Assembly: GCA_035771175.1 (NCBI GenBank)
Contig: CM069603.1
Coordinates: 19,444,286-19,508,285, forward strand
From: Paratinospora sagittata
Lineage: Eukaryota > Streptophyta > Magnoliopsida > Ranunculales > Menispermaceae
Direction: 5' to 3'
DNA length: 64,000 nucleotides
A model generated the notes under the pieces. That model did no database searches. It was not told the origin of the DNA and was given only the letters and a program-made list of their open reading frames with translations. Numbering within the stretch: position 1 is the stretch's first letter; each line of letters opens with the position of its first letter. Below, in pieces: positions 1 through 11,100 of the stretch. The position numbers and the translations under genes are program-made.

Positions 1-167
1 ATGCAAAACAGGTGATGTGTTCCTCTTTGATGTGTTATCTTACCGAGACCACTTCATATACTTAGAGTTTTAAACAATGGGTAGCCTCTGCAAATCTTAG
101 CACACAAGGGATAAAATGAAGAACTAGCTGAACATCAAGACAGATTGCAATTTTGATTCAATTCGAA

Positions 168-185
168 GCCTTTTTTTGCAAAGGC
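168..185. repeat. Hairpin GCCTTT-TTTTGC-AAAGGC (monomer 1 example)
   Basis: Six-base arms and a 6-base loop sit in a T-rich stretch. It is present in alpha, beta, gamma and domain B units. It is weakened in delta and epsilon units, which read GCATTTTTTTGCAAAGGC or GCATTTTTTGGCAAAGGC. Confidence 0.75.
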
Positions 186-330
186 AAGAATCATTACTTT
201 CTTCTCTTGAAAAACTCTTCGAAAACCTCAATCTAACTTGCAAATATCCTGCGTGTTGTATTTTTGAAAATCAGAGAATAAGTGTTTTATAAAATTTGAA
301 GTTGAAGGTTAAAGAGCAAGAGTACTACAA

Positions 331-352
331 AATGATTTGAATTCAAAACATT
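331..352. repeat. 22-bp near-perfect palindrome around EcoRI site (monomer 1 example)
   Basis: The arms AATGATTTGAA and TTCAAAACATT pair with one mismatch. The inner TTTGAATTCAAA (336-347) is a perfect 12-bp palindrome holding GAATTC. The inner palindrome is present in nearly all full units of both domains; monomers 7 and a few others change a flanking base. Domain B has AAACGTT in the outer arm, which adds one mismatch. A dyad like this could bind a dimeric protein or extrude a cruciform, but no function is shown by the sequence. Confidence 0.85.
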
Positions 353-356
353 GTTC

Positions 357-428
357 AATCTGAAGTTTTTTGGGCGTGCGAGACAATGGGAATCATCTAG
401 GCGTTACTAGAGAATATTTCAATTAAGA
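357..428 (+). repeat. Near-invariant monomer core (monomer 1 example)
   Basis: The stretch from TTCAATCT through GGGCGTGCGAGAC, ATGGGAATCATCTAGG and CAATTAAGATAACC to TGGCAAAAC is almost unchanged in all full units of both domains. Flanking segments separate A from B at many bases. Exceptions are few: AGGCGTTA versus AGGTGTTA, GGGGGTGCG (monomers 3 and 7), GCGCGCGCG (13), ATGAGAATC (19 and 23) and GTGCAAGAC (42, 46 and 50). Confidence 0.75.
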
Positions 429-570
429 TAACCTGGCAAAACGGTGAAGGAATAGAAAAATCGAGCAAGCAGAAGTGCCCACATTTTTCTCGTTAGAAAT
501 ATCAGATTTTAGTCTAAGACGTGCCAATTGCTGGATAGCCTTATTTTTGAAAAATTAATATTTTGACACT

Positions 571-676
571 AAAGAACCATTACATTGACTCAAAACACTT
601 TGATATAAGAATAAACACTTTTAAATAATTCAAAACTCTTTAAAATTATGATTAAAACCTTTCGGAAAACATTTTT
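571..676 (+). repeat. Internal ~20-bp quasi-periodic tract (monomer 1 example)
   Basis: Five related motifs follow each other: GACACTAAAG (CACT at 577), AACACTTTGA (596), AACACTTTTAA (616), AACTCTTTAAA (636) and AACCTTTCGG (658). Spacing is 19, 20, 20 and 22 bp, close to two helical turns, with A-runs in phase. This suggests that the segment grew from a shorter ancestral repeat, or that it is kept for DNA curvature or nucleosome phasing. It is present in all full units. Confidence 0.7.
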
Positions 677-685
677 GTAAAAATG
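670..685. repeat. Dyad CATTTTT-GT-AAAAATG (monomer 1 example)
   Basis: Seven-base arms flank a 2-base spacer. In some gamma units and in domain B the sequence is CATTTTTTTCAAAATG, which keeps 6-bp arms with a shifted spacer, so the dyad survives the sequence change. In a few units (e.g. monomers 6, 18 and 22) TGTATAAATG weakens it. Confidence 0.8.
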
Positions 686-781
686 AAATACTATATCAAA
701 AGTGATTTTGAAGACTTTGCAATTTTCAGAGTTTTAGTGCTCAGATTGATCGAGGGGTTACCTTACACACCAGAGATCAAA

Positions 782-793
782 CTAATGCATTAG
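782..793. repeat. 12-bp perfect palindrome CTAATGCATTAG (monomer 1 example)
   Basis: CTAATGCATTAG is its own reverse complement and contains an NsiI site. It is kept in most units of A and B. A single change to CTAATGTATTAG breaks it in monomers 32, 35, 40, 44, 50 and 52, and monomer 2 has CATTAAAC. It overlaps the next inverted repeat by two bases. Confidence 0.85.
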
Positions 794-808
794 ACATGAG
801 ATATGTCT
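792..808. repeat. Hairpin AGACAT-GAGAT-ATGTCT (monomer 1 example)
   Basis: This inverted repeat has 6-bp arms and a 5-base spacer, directly after the CTAATGCATTAG palindrome. In units with GTCTACG (alpha family) the stem extends to 7 bp (TAGACAT/ATGTCTA). It is conserved in A and B. Confidence 0.8.
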
Positions 809-853
809 ACGTTCTTCGAGCTTGATCATTGTAGAATTCGAAAGCTATTGTTT

Positions 854-901
854 GATGTGTTCTTGATGCAAAACAGGTGATGTGTTCCTCTTTGATGTGT
901 T
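854..901 (+). repeat. GATGTGTT short direct repeats across the unit junction
   Basis: GATGTGTT occurs at 854-861, 879-886 and 894-901, with a partial copy GATG at 865-868, so 25 and 15 bp apart. The cluster spans the arbitrary phase point used here and recurs at every unit junction. Confidence 0.85.
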
Positions 902-3460
902 ATCTTACCGAGACCACTTCATATACTTAGAGTTTTAAACAATGGATAGCCTCTGCAAATCTTAGCACACAAGGGATAAAATGAAGAACTAGCTTAACAT
1001 CAAGACAGATTGCAATTTTGATTCAATTCGAAGCCTTTTTTTGCAAAGGCAAGAATAATTACTTTCTTCTCTTGAAAAACTCTTCGAAAAGCTCAATCTA
1101 ACTTGCATATATCGTGCGTGTTGAATTTTTGAAAATCAGAGAATGAGTGTTTTACAAAATTTGAAGTTGAAGGTTAAAGAGCAAGAGTACTACAAAATGA
1201 TTTGAATTCAAAACATTGTTCAATCTAAAGTTTTTTGGGCGTGCGAGACAATGGGAATCATCTAGGTGTTACTAGAGAATATTTCAATTAAGATAACCTG
1301 GCAAAACGGTGAAGGAATAGAAAAATCGAGCAAGCAGAAGTGCCCACATTTTTCTCGTTAGAAATATCAGATTTTAGTCTAAGACGTGCCAATTGCTGGA
1401 TATCCTTATTTTTGAAAAATTAATATTTTGACACTAAAGAACCATTTCATTGACTCAAAACACTTTGATATAAGAATAAACACTTTTAAATAATTCAAAA
1501 CTCTTTAAAATTATGATTAAAACCTTTCGGAAAACATTTTTGTAAAAATGAAATACTATATCGAAAGTGATTTTGAAGACTTTGCAATTTTCAGAGTTTT
1601 AGTGCTAAGGTTGATCGAGGGGTTGCCTTACACACCAGAGATCAAACTAATGCATTAAACATGAGATATGTCTTCGTTCTTCGAGCTTGATCATTGTAGA
1701 ATTCGAAAGCTATTGTTTGATGTGTTCTTGATGCAAAACAGGTGATGTGTTCCTCTTTGATGTGTTATCTTACCGAGACCACTTCATATACTTAGAGTTT
1801 TAAACAATGGATAGCCTCTGCAAATCTTAGCACACAAGGGATAAAATGAAGAACTAGCTGAACATCAAGACAGATTGCAATTTTGATTCAATTCGAAGCC
1901 TTTTTTGCAAAGGCAAGAATCATTACTTTCTTCTCTTGAAAAACTTTTCGAAAACCTCAATCTAACTTGCAAATATCGTGCGTGTTGAATTTTTCAAAAT
2001 CAGAGAATGAGTGTTTTATAAAATTTGAAGTTGAAGGTTAAAGAGCAAGAGTACTAAAAAATGATTTGAATTCAAAACATTGTTCAATCTAAAGTTTTTT
2101 GGGGGTGCGAGACAATGGGAATCATCTAGGTGTTACTAGAGAATATTTCAATTAAGATAACCTGGCAAAACTGTGAAGGAATAGAAAAATCGAGCAAGCA
2201 GAAGTGCCCACATGTTTCTCGTTAGAAATATAAGATTTTAGTCTAAGACGTGCAAATTGCTGGATAGCCTTATTTTTGAAAAATTAATATTTTGACACTA
2301 AAGAACCATTTCATTGACTAAAAACACTTTGATATAAGATTAAACACTTTTAAATAATTGAAAACTCATTAAAATTATGATTAAAAGCTTTCAGAAAATA
2401 ATTTTTTTCAAAATGAAATACTATATCGAAAGTGATTTTGAAGACTTTGCAATTTTTAGAGTTTTAGTGCTGAGATTATTCGAGGGGTTACCCTACACAC
2501 CAGAGATCAAACTAATGCATTAGACATGAGATATGTCTTCGTTCTTCGAGCTTGATCTTTGTAGAATTCGAAAGCTATTGTTTGATGTGTTCTTGATGCA
2601 AAACAGGTGATGTGTCCCTTTTTGATGTGTTATCTTACCGAGACAACTTCATATACTTAGAGTTTTAAACAATGGATAGCCTCTGCAAATCTTAGCACAC
2701 AAGGGATAAAATGAAGAACTAGCTGAACATCAAGACAGATTGCAATTTTGATTCAATTCGAAGCATTTTTTTGCAAAGGCAAGAATCATTACTTTCTTCT
2801 CTTGAAAAACTCTACGAAAAGCTCAATCTAACTTGCAAATATCGTGCGTGTTGAATTTTTGAAAATCAGAGAATAAGTGTTTTATAAAATTTGAAGTTGA
2901 AGGTTAAAGAGCAAGAGTACTACAAAATGATTTGAATTCAAAACATTGTTCAATCTAAAGTTTTTTGGGCGTGCGAGACAATGGGAATCATCTAGGTGTT
3001 ACTAGAGAATATTTCAATTAAGATAACCTGGCAAAACTGTGAAGGAATAGAAAAATCGAGCAAGCAGAAGTGCCCACATTTTTCTCGTTAGAAATATAAG
3101 ATTTTAGTCTAAGACGTGCCAATTGCTGGATAGCCTTATTTTTGAAAAATTAATATTTTGACACTAAAGAACCATTTCATTGACTCAAAACACTTTGATA
3201 TAAGAATAAACACTTTTAAATAATTCAAAACTCTTTAAAATTATGATTAAAACCTTTCGGAAAACATTTTTGTAAAAATGAAATACTATATCGAAAGTGA
3301 TTTTGAAGACATTGCAATTTTCAGAGTTTTAGTGCTAAGATTGATCGAGGGGTTACCTTACACACCAGAGATCAAACTAATGCATTAGACATGAGATATG
3401 TCTTCGTTCTTCGAGCTTGATCATTGTAGAATTCGAAAGCTATTGTTTGATGTGTTCTTG

Positions 3461-6400
3461 ATGCAAAACAGGTGATGTGTTCCTCTTTGATGTGTTATCT
3501 TACCGAGACCACTTCATATACTTAGAGTTTTAAACAATGGGTAGCCTCTGCAAATCTTAGCACACAAGGGATAAAATGAAGAACTAGCTGAACATCAAGA
3601 CAGATTGCAATTTTGATTCAATTCGAAGCCTTTTTTTGCAAAGGCAAGAATCATTACTTTCTTCTCTTGAAAAACTCTTCGAAAACCTCAATCTAACTTG
3701 CAAATATCCTGCGTGTTGTATTTTTGAAAATCAGAGAATAAGTGTTTTATAAAATTTGAAGTTGAAGGTTAAAGAGCAAGAGTACTACAAAATGATTTGA
3801 ATTCAAAACATTGTTCAATCTGAAGTTTTTTGGGCGTGCGAGACAATGGGAATCATCTAGGCGTTACTAGAGAATATTTCAATTAAGATAACCTGGCAAA
3901 ACGGTGAAGGAATAGAAAAATCGAGCAAGCAGAAGTGCCCACATTTTTCTCGTTAGAAATATCAGATTTTAGTCTAAGACGTGCCAATTGCTGGATAGCC
4001 TTATTTTTGAAAAATTAATATTTTGACACTAAAGAACCATTACATTGACTCAAAACACTTTGATATAAGAATAAACACTTTTAAATAATTCAAAACTCTT
4101 TAAAATTATGATTAAAACCTTTCGGAAAACATTTTTGTAAAAATGAAATACTATATCAAAAGTGATTTTGAAGACTTTGCAATTTTCAGAGTTTTAGTGC
4201 TCAGATTGATCGAGGGGTTACCTTACACACCAGAGATCAAACTAATGCATTAGACATGAGATATGTCTACGTTCTTCGAGCTTGATCATTGTAGAATTCG
4301 AAAGCTATTGTTTGATGTGTTCTTGATGCAAAACAGGTGATGTGTTCCTCTTTGATGTGTTATCTTACCGAGACCACTTCATATACTTAGAGTTTTAAAC
4401 AATGGATAGCCTCTGCAAATCTTAGCACACAAGGGATAAAATGAAGAACTAGCTTAACATCAAGACAGATTGCAATTTTGATTCAATTCGAAGCCTTTTT
4501 TTGCAAAGGCAAGAATAATTACTTTCTTCTCTTGAAAAACTCTTCGAAAAGCTCAATCTAACTTGCAAATATCGTGCGTGTTGAATTTTTGAAAATCAGA
4601 GAATGAGTGTTTTACAAAATTTGAAGTTGAAGGTTAAAGAGCAAGAGTACTACAAAATGATTTGAATTCAAAACATTGTTCAATCTAAAGTTTTTTGGGC
4701 GTGCGAGACAATGGGAATCATCTAGGTGTTACTAGAGAATATTTCAATTAAGATAACCTGGCAAAACGGTGAAGGAATAGAAAAATCGAGCAAGCAGAAG
4801 TGCCCGCATTTTTCTCGTTAGAAATATCAGATTTTAGTCTAAGACGTGCCAATTGCTGGATAGCCTTATTTTTGAAAAATTAATATTTTGACACTAAAGA
4901 ACCATTTCATTGACTCAAAACACTTTGATATAAGAATAAACACTTTTAAATAATTCAAAACTCTTTAAAATTATGATTAAAACCTTTCGGAAAACATTTT
5001 TGTATAAATGAAATACTATATCGAAAGTGATTTTGAAGACTTTGCAATTTTCAGAGTTTTAGTGCTAAGGTTGATCGAGGGGTTGCCTTACACACCAGAG
5101 ATCAAACTAATGCATTAGACATGAGATATGTCTTCGTTCTTCGAGCTTGATCATTGTAGAATTCGAAAGCTATTGTTTGATGTGTTCTAGATGCAAAACA
5201 GGTGATGTGTTCCTCTTTGATGTGTTATCTTACCGAGACCACTTCATATACTTAGAGTTTTAAACAATGGATAGCCTCTGCAAATCTTAGCACACAAGGG
5301 ATAAAATGAAGAACTAGCTGAACATCAAGACAGATTGCAATTTTGATTCAATTCGAAGCCTTTTTTTGCAAAGGCAAGAATCATTACTTTCTTCTCTTGA
5401 AAAACTTTTCGAAAACCTCAATCTAACTTGCAAATATCGTGCGTGTTGAATTTTTGAAAATCAGAGAATGAGTGTTTTATAAAATTTGAAGTTGAAGGTT
5501 AATGAGCAAGAGTACTAAAAAATGATTCGAATTCAAAACATTGTTCAATCTAAAGTTTTTTGGGGGTGCGAGACAATGGGAATCATCTAGGTGTTACTAG
5601 AGAATATTTCAATTAAGATAACCTGGCAAAACTGTGAAGGAATAGAAAAATCGAGCAAGCAGAAGTGCCCACATTTTTCTCGTTAGAAATATAAGATTTT
5701 AGTCTAAGACGTGCAAATTGCTGGATAGCCTTATTTTTGAAAAATTAATATTTTGACACTAAAGAACCATTTCATTGACTAAAACACTTTGATATAAGAT
5801 TAAACACTTTTAAATAATTGAAAACTCAATAAAATTATGATTAAAAGCTTTCAGAAAATAATTTTTTTCAAAATGAAATACTATATCGAAAGTGATTTTG
5901 AAGACTTTGCAATTTTTAGAGTTTTAGTGCTGAGATTATTCGAGGGGTTACCCTACACACCAGAGATCAAACTAATGCATTAGACATGAGATATGTCTTC
6001 GTTCTTCGAGCTTGATCTTTGTAGAATTCGAAAGCTATTGTTTGATGTGTTCTTGATGCAAAACAGGTGATGTGTCCCTTTTTGATGTGTTATCTTACCG
6101 AGACAACTTCATATACTTAGAGTTTTAAACAATGGATAGCCTCTGCAAATCTTAGCACACAAGGGATAAAATGAAGAACTAGCTGAACATCAAGACAGAT
6201 TGCAATTTTGATTCAATTCGAAGCATTTTTTTGCAAAGGCAAGAATCATTACTTTCTTCTCTTGAAAAACTCTACGAAAAGCTCAATCTAACTTGCAAAT
6301 ATCGTGCGTGTTGAATTTTTGAAAATCAGAGAATAAGTGTTTTATAAAATTTGAAGTTGAAGGTTAAAGAGCAAGAGTACTACAAAATGATTTGAATTCA

Positions 6401-6920
6401 AAACATTGTTCAATCTAAAGTTTTTTGGGCGTGCGAGACAATGGGAATCATCTAGGTGTTACTAGAGAATATTTCAATTAAGATAACCTGGCAAAACGGT
6501 GAAGGAATAGAAAAATCGAGCAAGCAGAAGTGCCCACATTTTTCTCGTTAGAAATATAAGATTTTAGTCTAAGACGTGCCAATTGCTGGATAGCCTTATT
6601 TTTGAAAAATTAATATTTTGACACTAAAGAACCAATTCATTGACTCAAAACACTTTGATATAAGAATAAACACTTTTAAATAATTCAAAACTCTTTAAAA
6701 TTATGATTAAAACCTTTCGGAAAACATTTTTGTAAAAATGAAATACTATATCGAAAATGATTTTGGAGACTTTGCAGTTTTCAGAGTTTTAGTGCTAAGA
6801 TTGATCGAGGGGTTACCTTACACACCAGAGATCAAACTAATGCATTAGACATGAGATATGTCTTCGTTCTTCGAGCTTGATCATTGTAGAATTCGAAAGC
6901 TATTGTTTGATGTGTTCTTG
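3461..6920 (+). repeat. Higher-order tetramer 2, copy of tetramer 1 (monomers 5-8)
   Basis: Starts are 3461, 4326, 5191 and 6056, each exactly 3460 bp after its partner in tetramer 1. Shared private variants include CAATCTGAAG (3818 region), GAATAATTAC (beta), GTACTAAAAAATG with GGGGGTGCG (gamma), and GTCCCTTTTTG (delta). Differences I noticed include GTGCCCGCATT in monomer 6, GATTCGAATTC and one base fewer in GACTAAAACAC in monomer 7, and several substitutions near 6757-6779 of monomer 8. The duplication is therefore older than the near-identical pair at 14198-21117. Confidence 0.9.
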
Positions 6921-7281
6921 ATGCAAAACAGGTGATGTGTTCCTCTTTGATGTGTTATATTTTTGAAAAATTAATATTTTGACACTAAAGAACCATTTCA
7001 TTGACTCAAAACACTTTGATATAAGAATAAACACTTTTAAATAATTCAAAACTCTTTAAAATTATGATTAAAACCTTTCGGAAAACATTTTTGTAAAAAT
7101 GAAATACTATATCGAAAGTGATTTTGAAGACTTTGCAATTTTCAGAGTTTTAGTGCTAAGATTGATCGAGGGGTTACCTTACACACCAGAGATCATACTA
7201 ATGCATTAGACATGAGATATGTCTTCGTTCTTCGAGCTTGATCATTGTAGAATTCGAAAGCTATTGTTTGATGTGTTCTTG
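6921..7281 (+). repeat. Internally deleted monomer 9 (361 bp)
   Basis: The unit begins normally through TGTGTTAT (to 6958), then continues at 6959 with ATTTTTGAAAAATT, which normally lies at monomer position 543. Positions 39-542 (504 bp) are missing. Only about one base (T) is shared at the junction, so it looks like end joining or slippage rather than homologous exchange between aligned copies. The next unit starts at 7282 in normal phase. The scar sits directly after the second alpha-beta-gamma-delta tetramer, where the regular order breaks. Confidence 0.93.
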
Positions 7282-8146
7282 ATGCAAAACAGGTGATGTG
7301 TTCCTCTTTGATGTGTTATCTTACCGAGACCACTTCATATACTTAGAGTTTTAAACAATGGGTAGCCTCTGCAAATCTTAGCACACAAGGGATAAAATGA
7401 AGAACTAGCTGAACATCAAGACAGATTGCAATTTTGATTCAATTCGAAGCCTTTTTTTGCAAAGGCAAGAATCATTACTTTCTTCTCTTGAAAAACTCTT
7501 CGAAAACCTCAATCTAACTTGCAAATATCCTGCGTGTTGTATTTTTGAAAATCAGAGAATAAGTGTTTTATAAAATTTGAAGTTGAAGGTTAAAGAGCAA
7601 GAGTACTACAAAATGATTTGAATTCAAAACATTGTTCAATCTGAAGTTTTTTGGGCGTGCGAGACAATGGGAATCATCTAGGCGTTACTAGAGAATATTT
7701 CAATTAAGATAACCTGGCAAAACGGTGAAGGAATAGAAAAATCGAGCAAGCAGAAGTGCCCACATTTTTCTCGTTAGAAATATCAGATTTTAGTCTAAGA
7801 CGTGCCAATTGCTGGATAGCCTTATTTTTGAAAAATTAATATTTTGACACTAAAGAACCATTACATTGACTCAAAACACTTTGATATAAGAATAAACACT
7901 TTTAAATAATTCAAAACTCTTTAAAATTATGATTAAAACCTTTCGGAAAACATTTTTGTAAAAATGAAATACTATATCAAAAGTGATTTTGAAGACTTTG
8001 CAATTTTCAGAGTTTTAGTGCTGAGATTGATCGAGGGGTTACCTTACACACCAGAGATCAAACTAATGCATTAGACATGAGATATGTCTACGTTCTTCGA
8101 GCTTGATCATTGTAGAATTCGAAAGCTATTGTTTGATGTGTTCTTG
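7282..8146 (+). repeat. Monomer 10, alpha family
   Basis: This is a full 865-bp alpha unit with ATGGGTAGCC, CCTGCGTGTTGTA, CAATCTGAAG, AGGCGTTAC and GTCTACG. It matches monomers 1 and 5, except GTGCTGAGATTG in place of GTGCTCAGATTG. It looks like the start of a third alpha-beta-gamma-delta tetramer whose remainder has been replaced. Confidence 0.88.
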
Positions 8147-11100
8147 ATGCAAAACAGGTGATGTGTTCCTCTTTGATGTGTTATCTTACCGAGACCACTT
8201 CATATACTTAGAGTTTTAAACAATGGATAGCCTCTGCAAATCTTAGCACACAAGGGATAAAATGAAGAACTAGCTGAACATCAAGACAGATTGCAATTTT
8301 GATTCAATTCGAAGCATTTTTTTGCAAAGGCAAGAATCATACTTTCTTCTCTTGAAAAACTCTATGAAAAGCTCAATCTAACTTGCAAATATCGTGCGTG
8401 TTGAATTTTTGAAAATCAGAGAATAAGTGTTTTACAAAATTTGAAGTTGAAGGTTAAAGAGCAAGAGTACTACAAAATGATTTGAATTCAAAACATTGTA
8501 CAATCTAAAGTTTTTTGGGCGTGCGAGACAATGGGAATCATCTAGGTGTTACTAGAGAATATTTCAATTAAGATAACCTGGCAAAACGGTGAAGGAATAG
8601 AAAAATCGAGCAAGCAGAAGTGCCCACATTTTTCTCGTTAGAAATATAAGATTTTAGTCTAAGACGTGCCAATTGCTGGATATCCTTATTTTTGAAAAAT
8701 TAATATTTTGACACTAAAGAACCATTTCATTGACTCAAAACACTTTGATATAAGAATAAACACTTTTAAATAATTCAAAACTCGTTAAACTTATGATTAA
8801 AACCATTCGGAAAACATTTTTGTAAAAATGAAATACTATATCGAAAGTGATTTTGAAGACTTTGCAATTTTCAGAGTTTTAGTGCTAAGATTTATCGAGG
8901 GGTTACCTTACACACCAGAGATCAAACTAATGCATTAGACATGAGATATGTCTACGTTCTTCGAGCTTGATCATTGTAGAATTCGAAAGCTATTGTTTGA
9001 TGTGTTCTTGATGCAAAACAGGTGATGTGTTCCTCTTTGATGTGTTATCTTACCGAGACCACTTCATATACTTAGAGTTTTAAACAATGGGTAGCCTCTG
9101 CAAATCTTAGCACACAAGGGATAAAATGAAGAACTAGCTGAACATCAAGACAGATTGCAATTTTGATTCAATTCGAAGCCTTTTTTTGCAAAGGCAAGAA
9201 TCATTACTTTCTTCTCTTGAAAAACTCTTCGAAAACCTCAATCTAACTTGCAAATATCCTGCGTGTTGTATTTTTGAAAATCAGAGAATAAGTGTTTTAT
9301 AAAATTTGAAGTTGGAGGTTAAAGAGCAAGAGTACTACAAAATGATTTGAATTCAAAACATTGTTCAATCTAAAGTTTTTTGGGCGTGCGAGACAATGGG
9401 AATCATCTAGGCGTTACTAGAGAATATTTCAATTAAGATAACCTGGCAAAACGGTGAAGGAATAGAAAAATCGAGCAAGCAGAAGTGCCCACATTTTTCT
9501 CGTTAGAAATATCAGATTTTAGTCTAAGACGTGCCAATTGCTGGATAGCCTTATTTTTGAAAAATTAATATTTTGACACTAAAGAACCATTACATTGACT
9601 CAAAACACTTTGATATAAGAATAAACACTTTTAATTAATTCAAAACTCTTTAAAATTATGATTAAAACCTTTCGGAAAACATTTTTGTAAAAATGAAATA
9701 CTATATCAAAAGTGATTTTGAAGACTTTGCAATTTTCAGAGTTTTAGTGCTAAGGTTGATCGAGGGGTTGCCTTACACACCAGAGATAAAACTAATGCAT
9801 TAGACATGAGATATGTCTTCGTTCTTCGAGCTTGATCATTGTAGAATTCGAAAGCTATTGTTTGATGTGTTCTTGATGCAAAACAGGTGATGTGTTCCTC
9901 TTTGATGTGTTATCTTACCGAGACCACTTCATATACTTAGAGTTTTAAACAATGGATAGCCTCTGCAAATCTTAGCACACAAGGGATAAAATGAAGAACT
10001 AGCTGAACATCAAGACAGATTGCAATTTTGATTCAATTCGAAGCCTTTTTTTGCAAAGGCAAGAATCATTACTTTCTTCTCTTGAAAAACTTTTCGAAAA
10101 CCTCAATCTAACTTGCAAATATCGTGCGTGTTGAATTTTTGAAAATCAGAGAATGAGTGTTTTATAAAATTTGAAGTTGAAGGTTAAAGAGCAAGAGTAC
10201 TACAAAATGATTTGAATTCAAAACATTGTTCAATTTAAGTTTTTTGCGCGCGCGAGACAATGGGAATCATCTAGGTGTTACTAGAGAATATTTCAATTAA
10301 GATAACCTGGCAAAACTGTGAAGGAATAGAAAAATCGAGCAAGCAGAAGTGCCCACATTTTTCTCGTTAGAAATATAAGATTTTAGTCTAAGACGTGCAA
10401 ATTGCTGGATAGCCTTATTTTTGAAAAATTAATATTTTGACACTAAAGAACCATTTCATTGACTAAAAACACTTTGATATAAGATTAAACACTTTTAAAT
10501 AATTGAAAACTCAATAAAATTATGATTAAAAGCTTTCAGAAAATAATTTTTTTCAAAATGAAATACTATATCGAAAGTGATTTTGAAGACTTTGCAATTT
10601 TTAGAGTTTTAGTGCTGAGATTATTCGAGGGGTTACCCTACACACCAGAGATCAAACTAATGCATTAGACATGAGATATGTCTTCGTTCTTCGAGCTTGA
10701 TCTTTGTAGAATTCGAAAGCTATTGTTTGATGTGTTCTTGATGCAAAACAGGTGATGTGTCCCTTTTTGATGTGTTATCTTACCGAGACAACTTCATATA
10801 CTTAGAGTTTTAAACAATGGATAGCCTCTGCAAATCTTAGCACACAAGGGATAAAATGAAGAACTAGCTGAACATCAAGACAGATTGCAATTTTGATTCA
10901 ATTCGAAGCATTTTTTTGCAAAGGCAAGAATCATTACTTTCTTCTCTTGAAAAACTCTACGAAAAGCTCAATCTAACTTGCAAATATCGTGCGTGTTGAA
11001 TTTTTGAAAATCAGAGAATAAGTGTTTTATAAAATTTGAAGTTGAAGGTTAAAGAGCAAGAGTACTACAAAATGATTTGAATTCAAAACATTGTTCAATC

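Larger units (their letters stand above)
1..3460 (+). repeat. Higher-order tetramer 1: alpha-beta-gamma-delta (monomers 1-4)
   Basis: Starts are 1 (alpha), 866 (beta), 1731 (gamma) and 2596 (delta). Alpha has ATGGGTAGCC, CCTGCGTGTTGTA and the rare CAATCTGAAG. Beta has GCTTAAC and GAATAATTAC. Gamma has TTTTCGAAAACC, GTACTAAAAAATG and GGGGGTGCG, plus a 3' half resembling domain B. Delta has GTCCCTTTTTG and GAGACAAC. The same order and the same private variants recur in the next 3460 bp, so this is one copy of a higher-order unit. The window edge may fall at any point in the unit, so the true phase is unknown. Confidence 0.9.

Noticed and set aside
683..793. A 36-codon ORF starting MKYYI and ending with the TAG inside CTAATGCATTAG, open in most units of A and B
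   Set aside because: It is too short, has no recognisable domain, is repeated in every unit, and is broken by frame-shifting indels in monomers 28 and 55. Its persistence is explained by overall sequence conservation of the satellite.
806..850. Possible CENP-B box around CTTCGTTCTTCGAGC and ATTCGAAAGC
   Set aside because: The TTCG core is present, but the required downstream A and CGGG positions are absent.
6951..6965. Transposon insertion or excision at the short unit 9
   Set aside because: The unit is only missing 504 bp relative to its neighbours, has no extra bases and no target duplication, so a simple deletion explains it.
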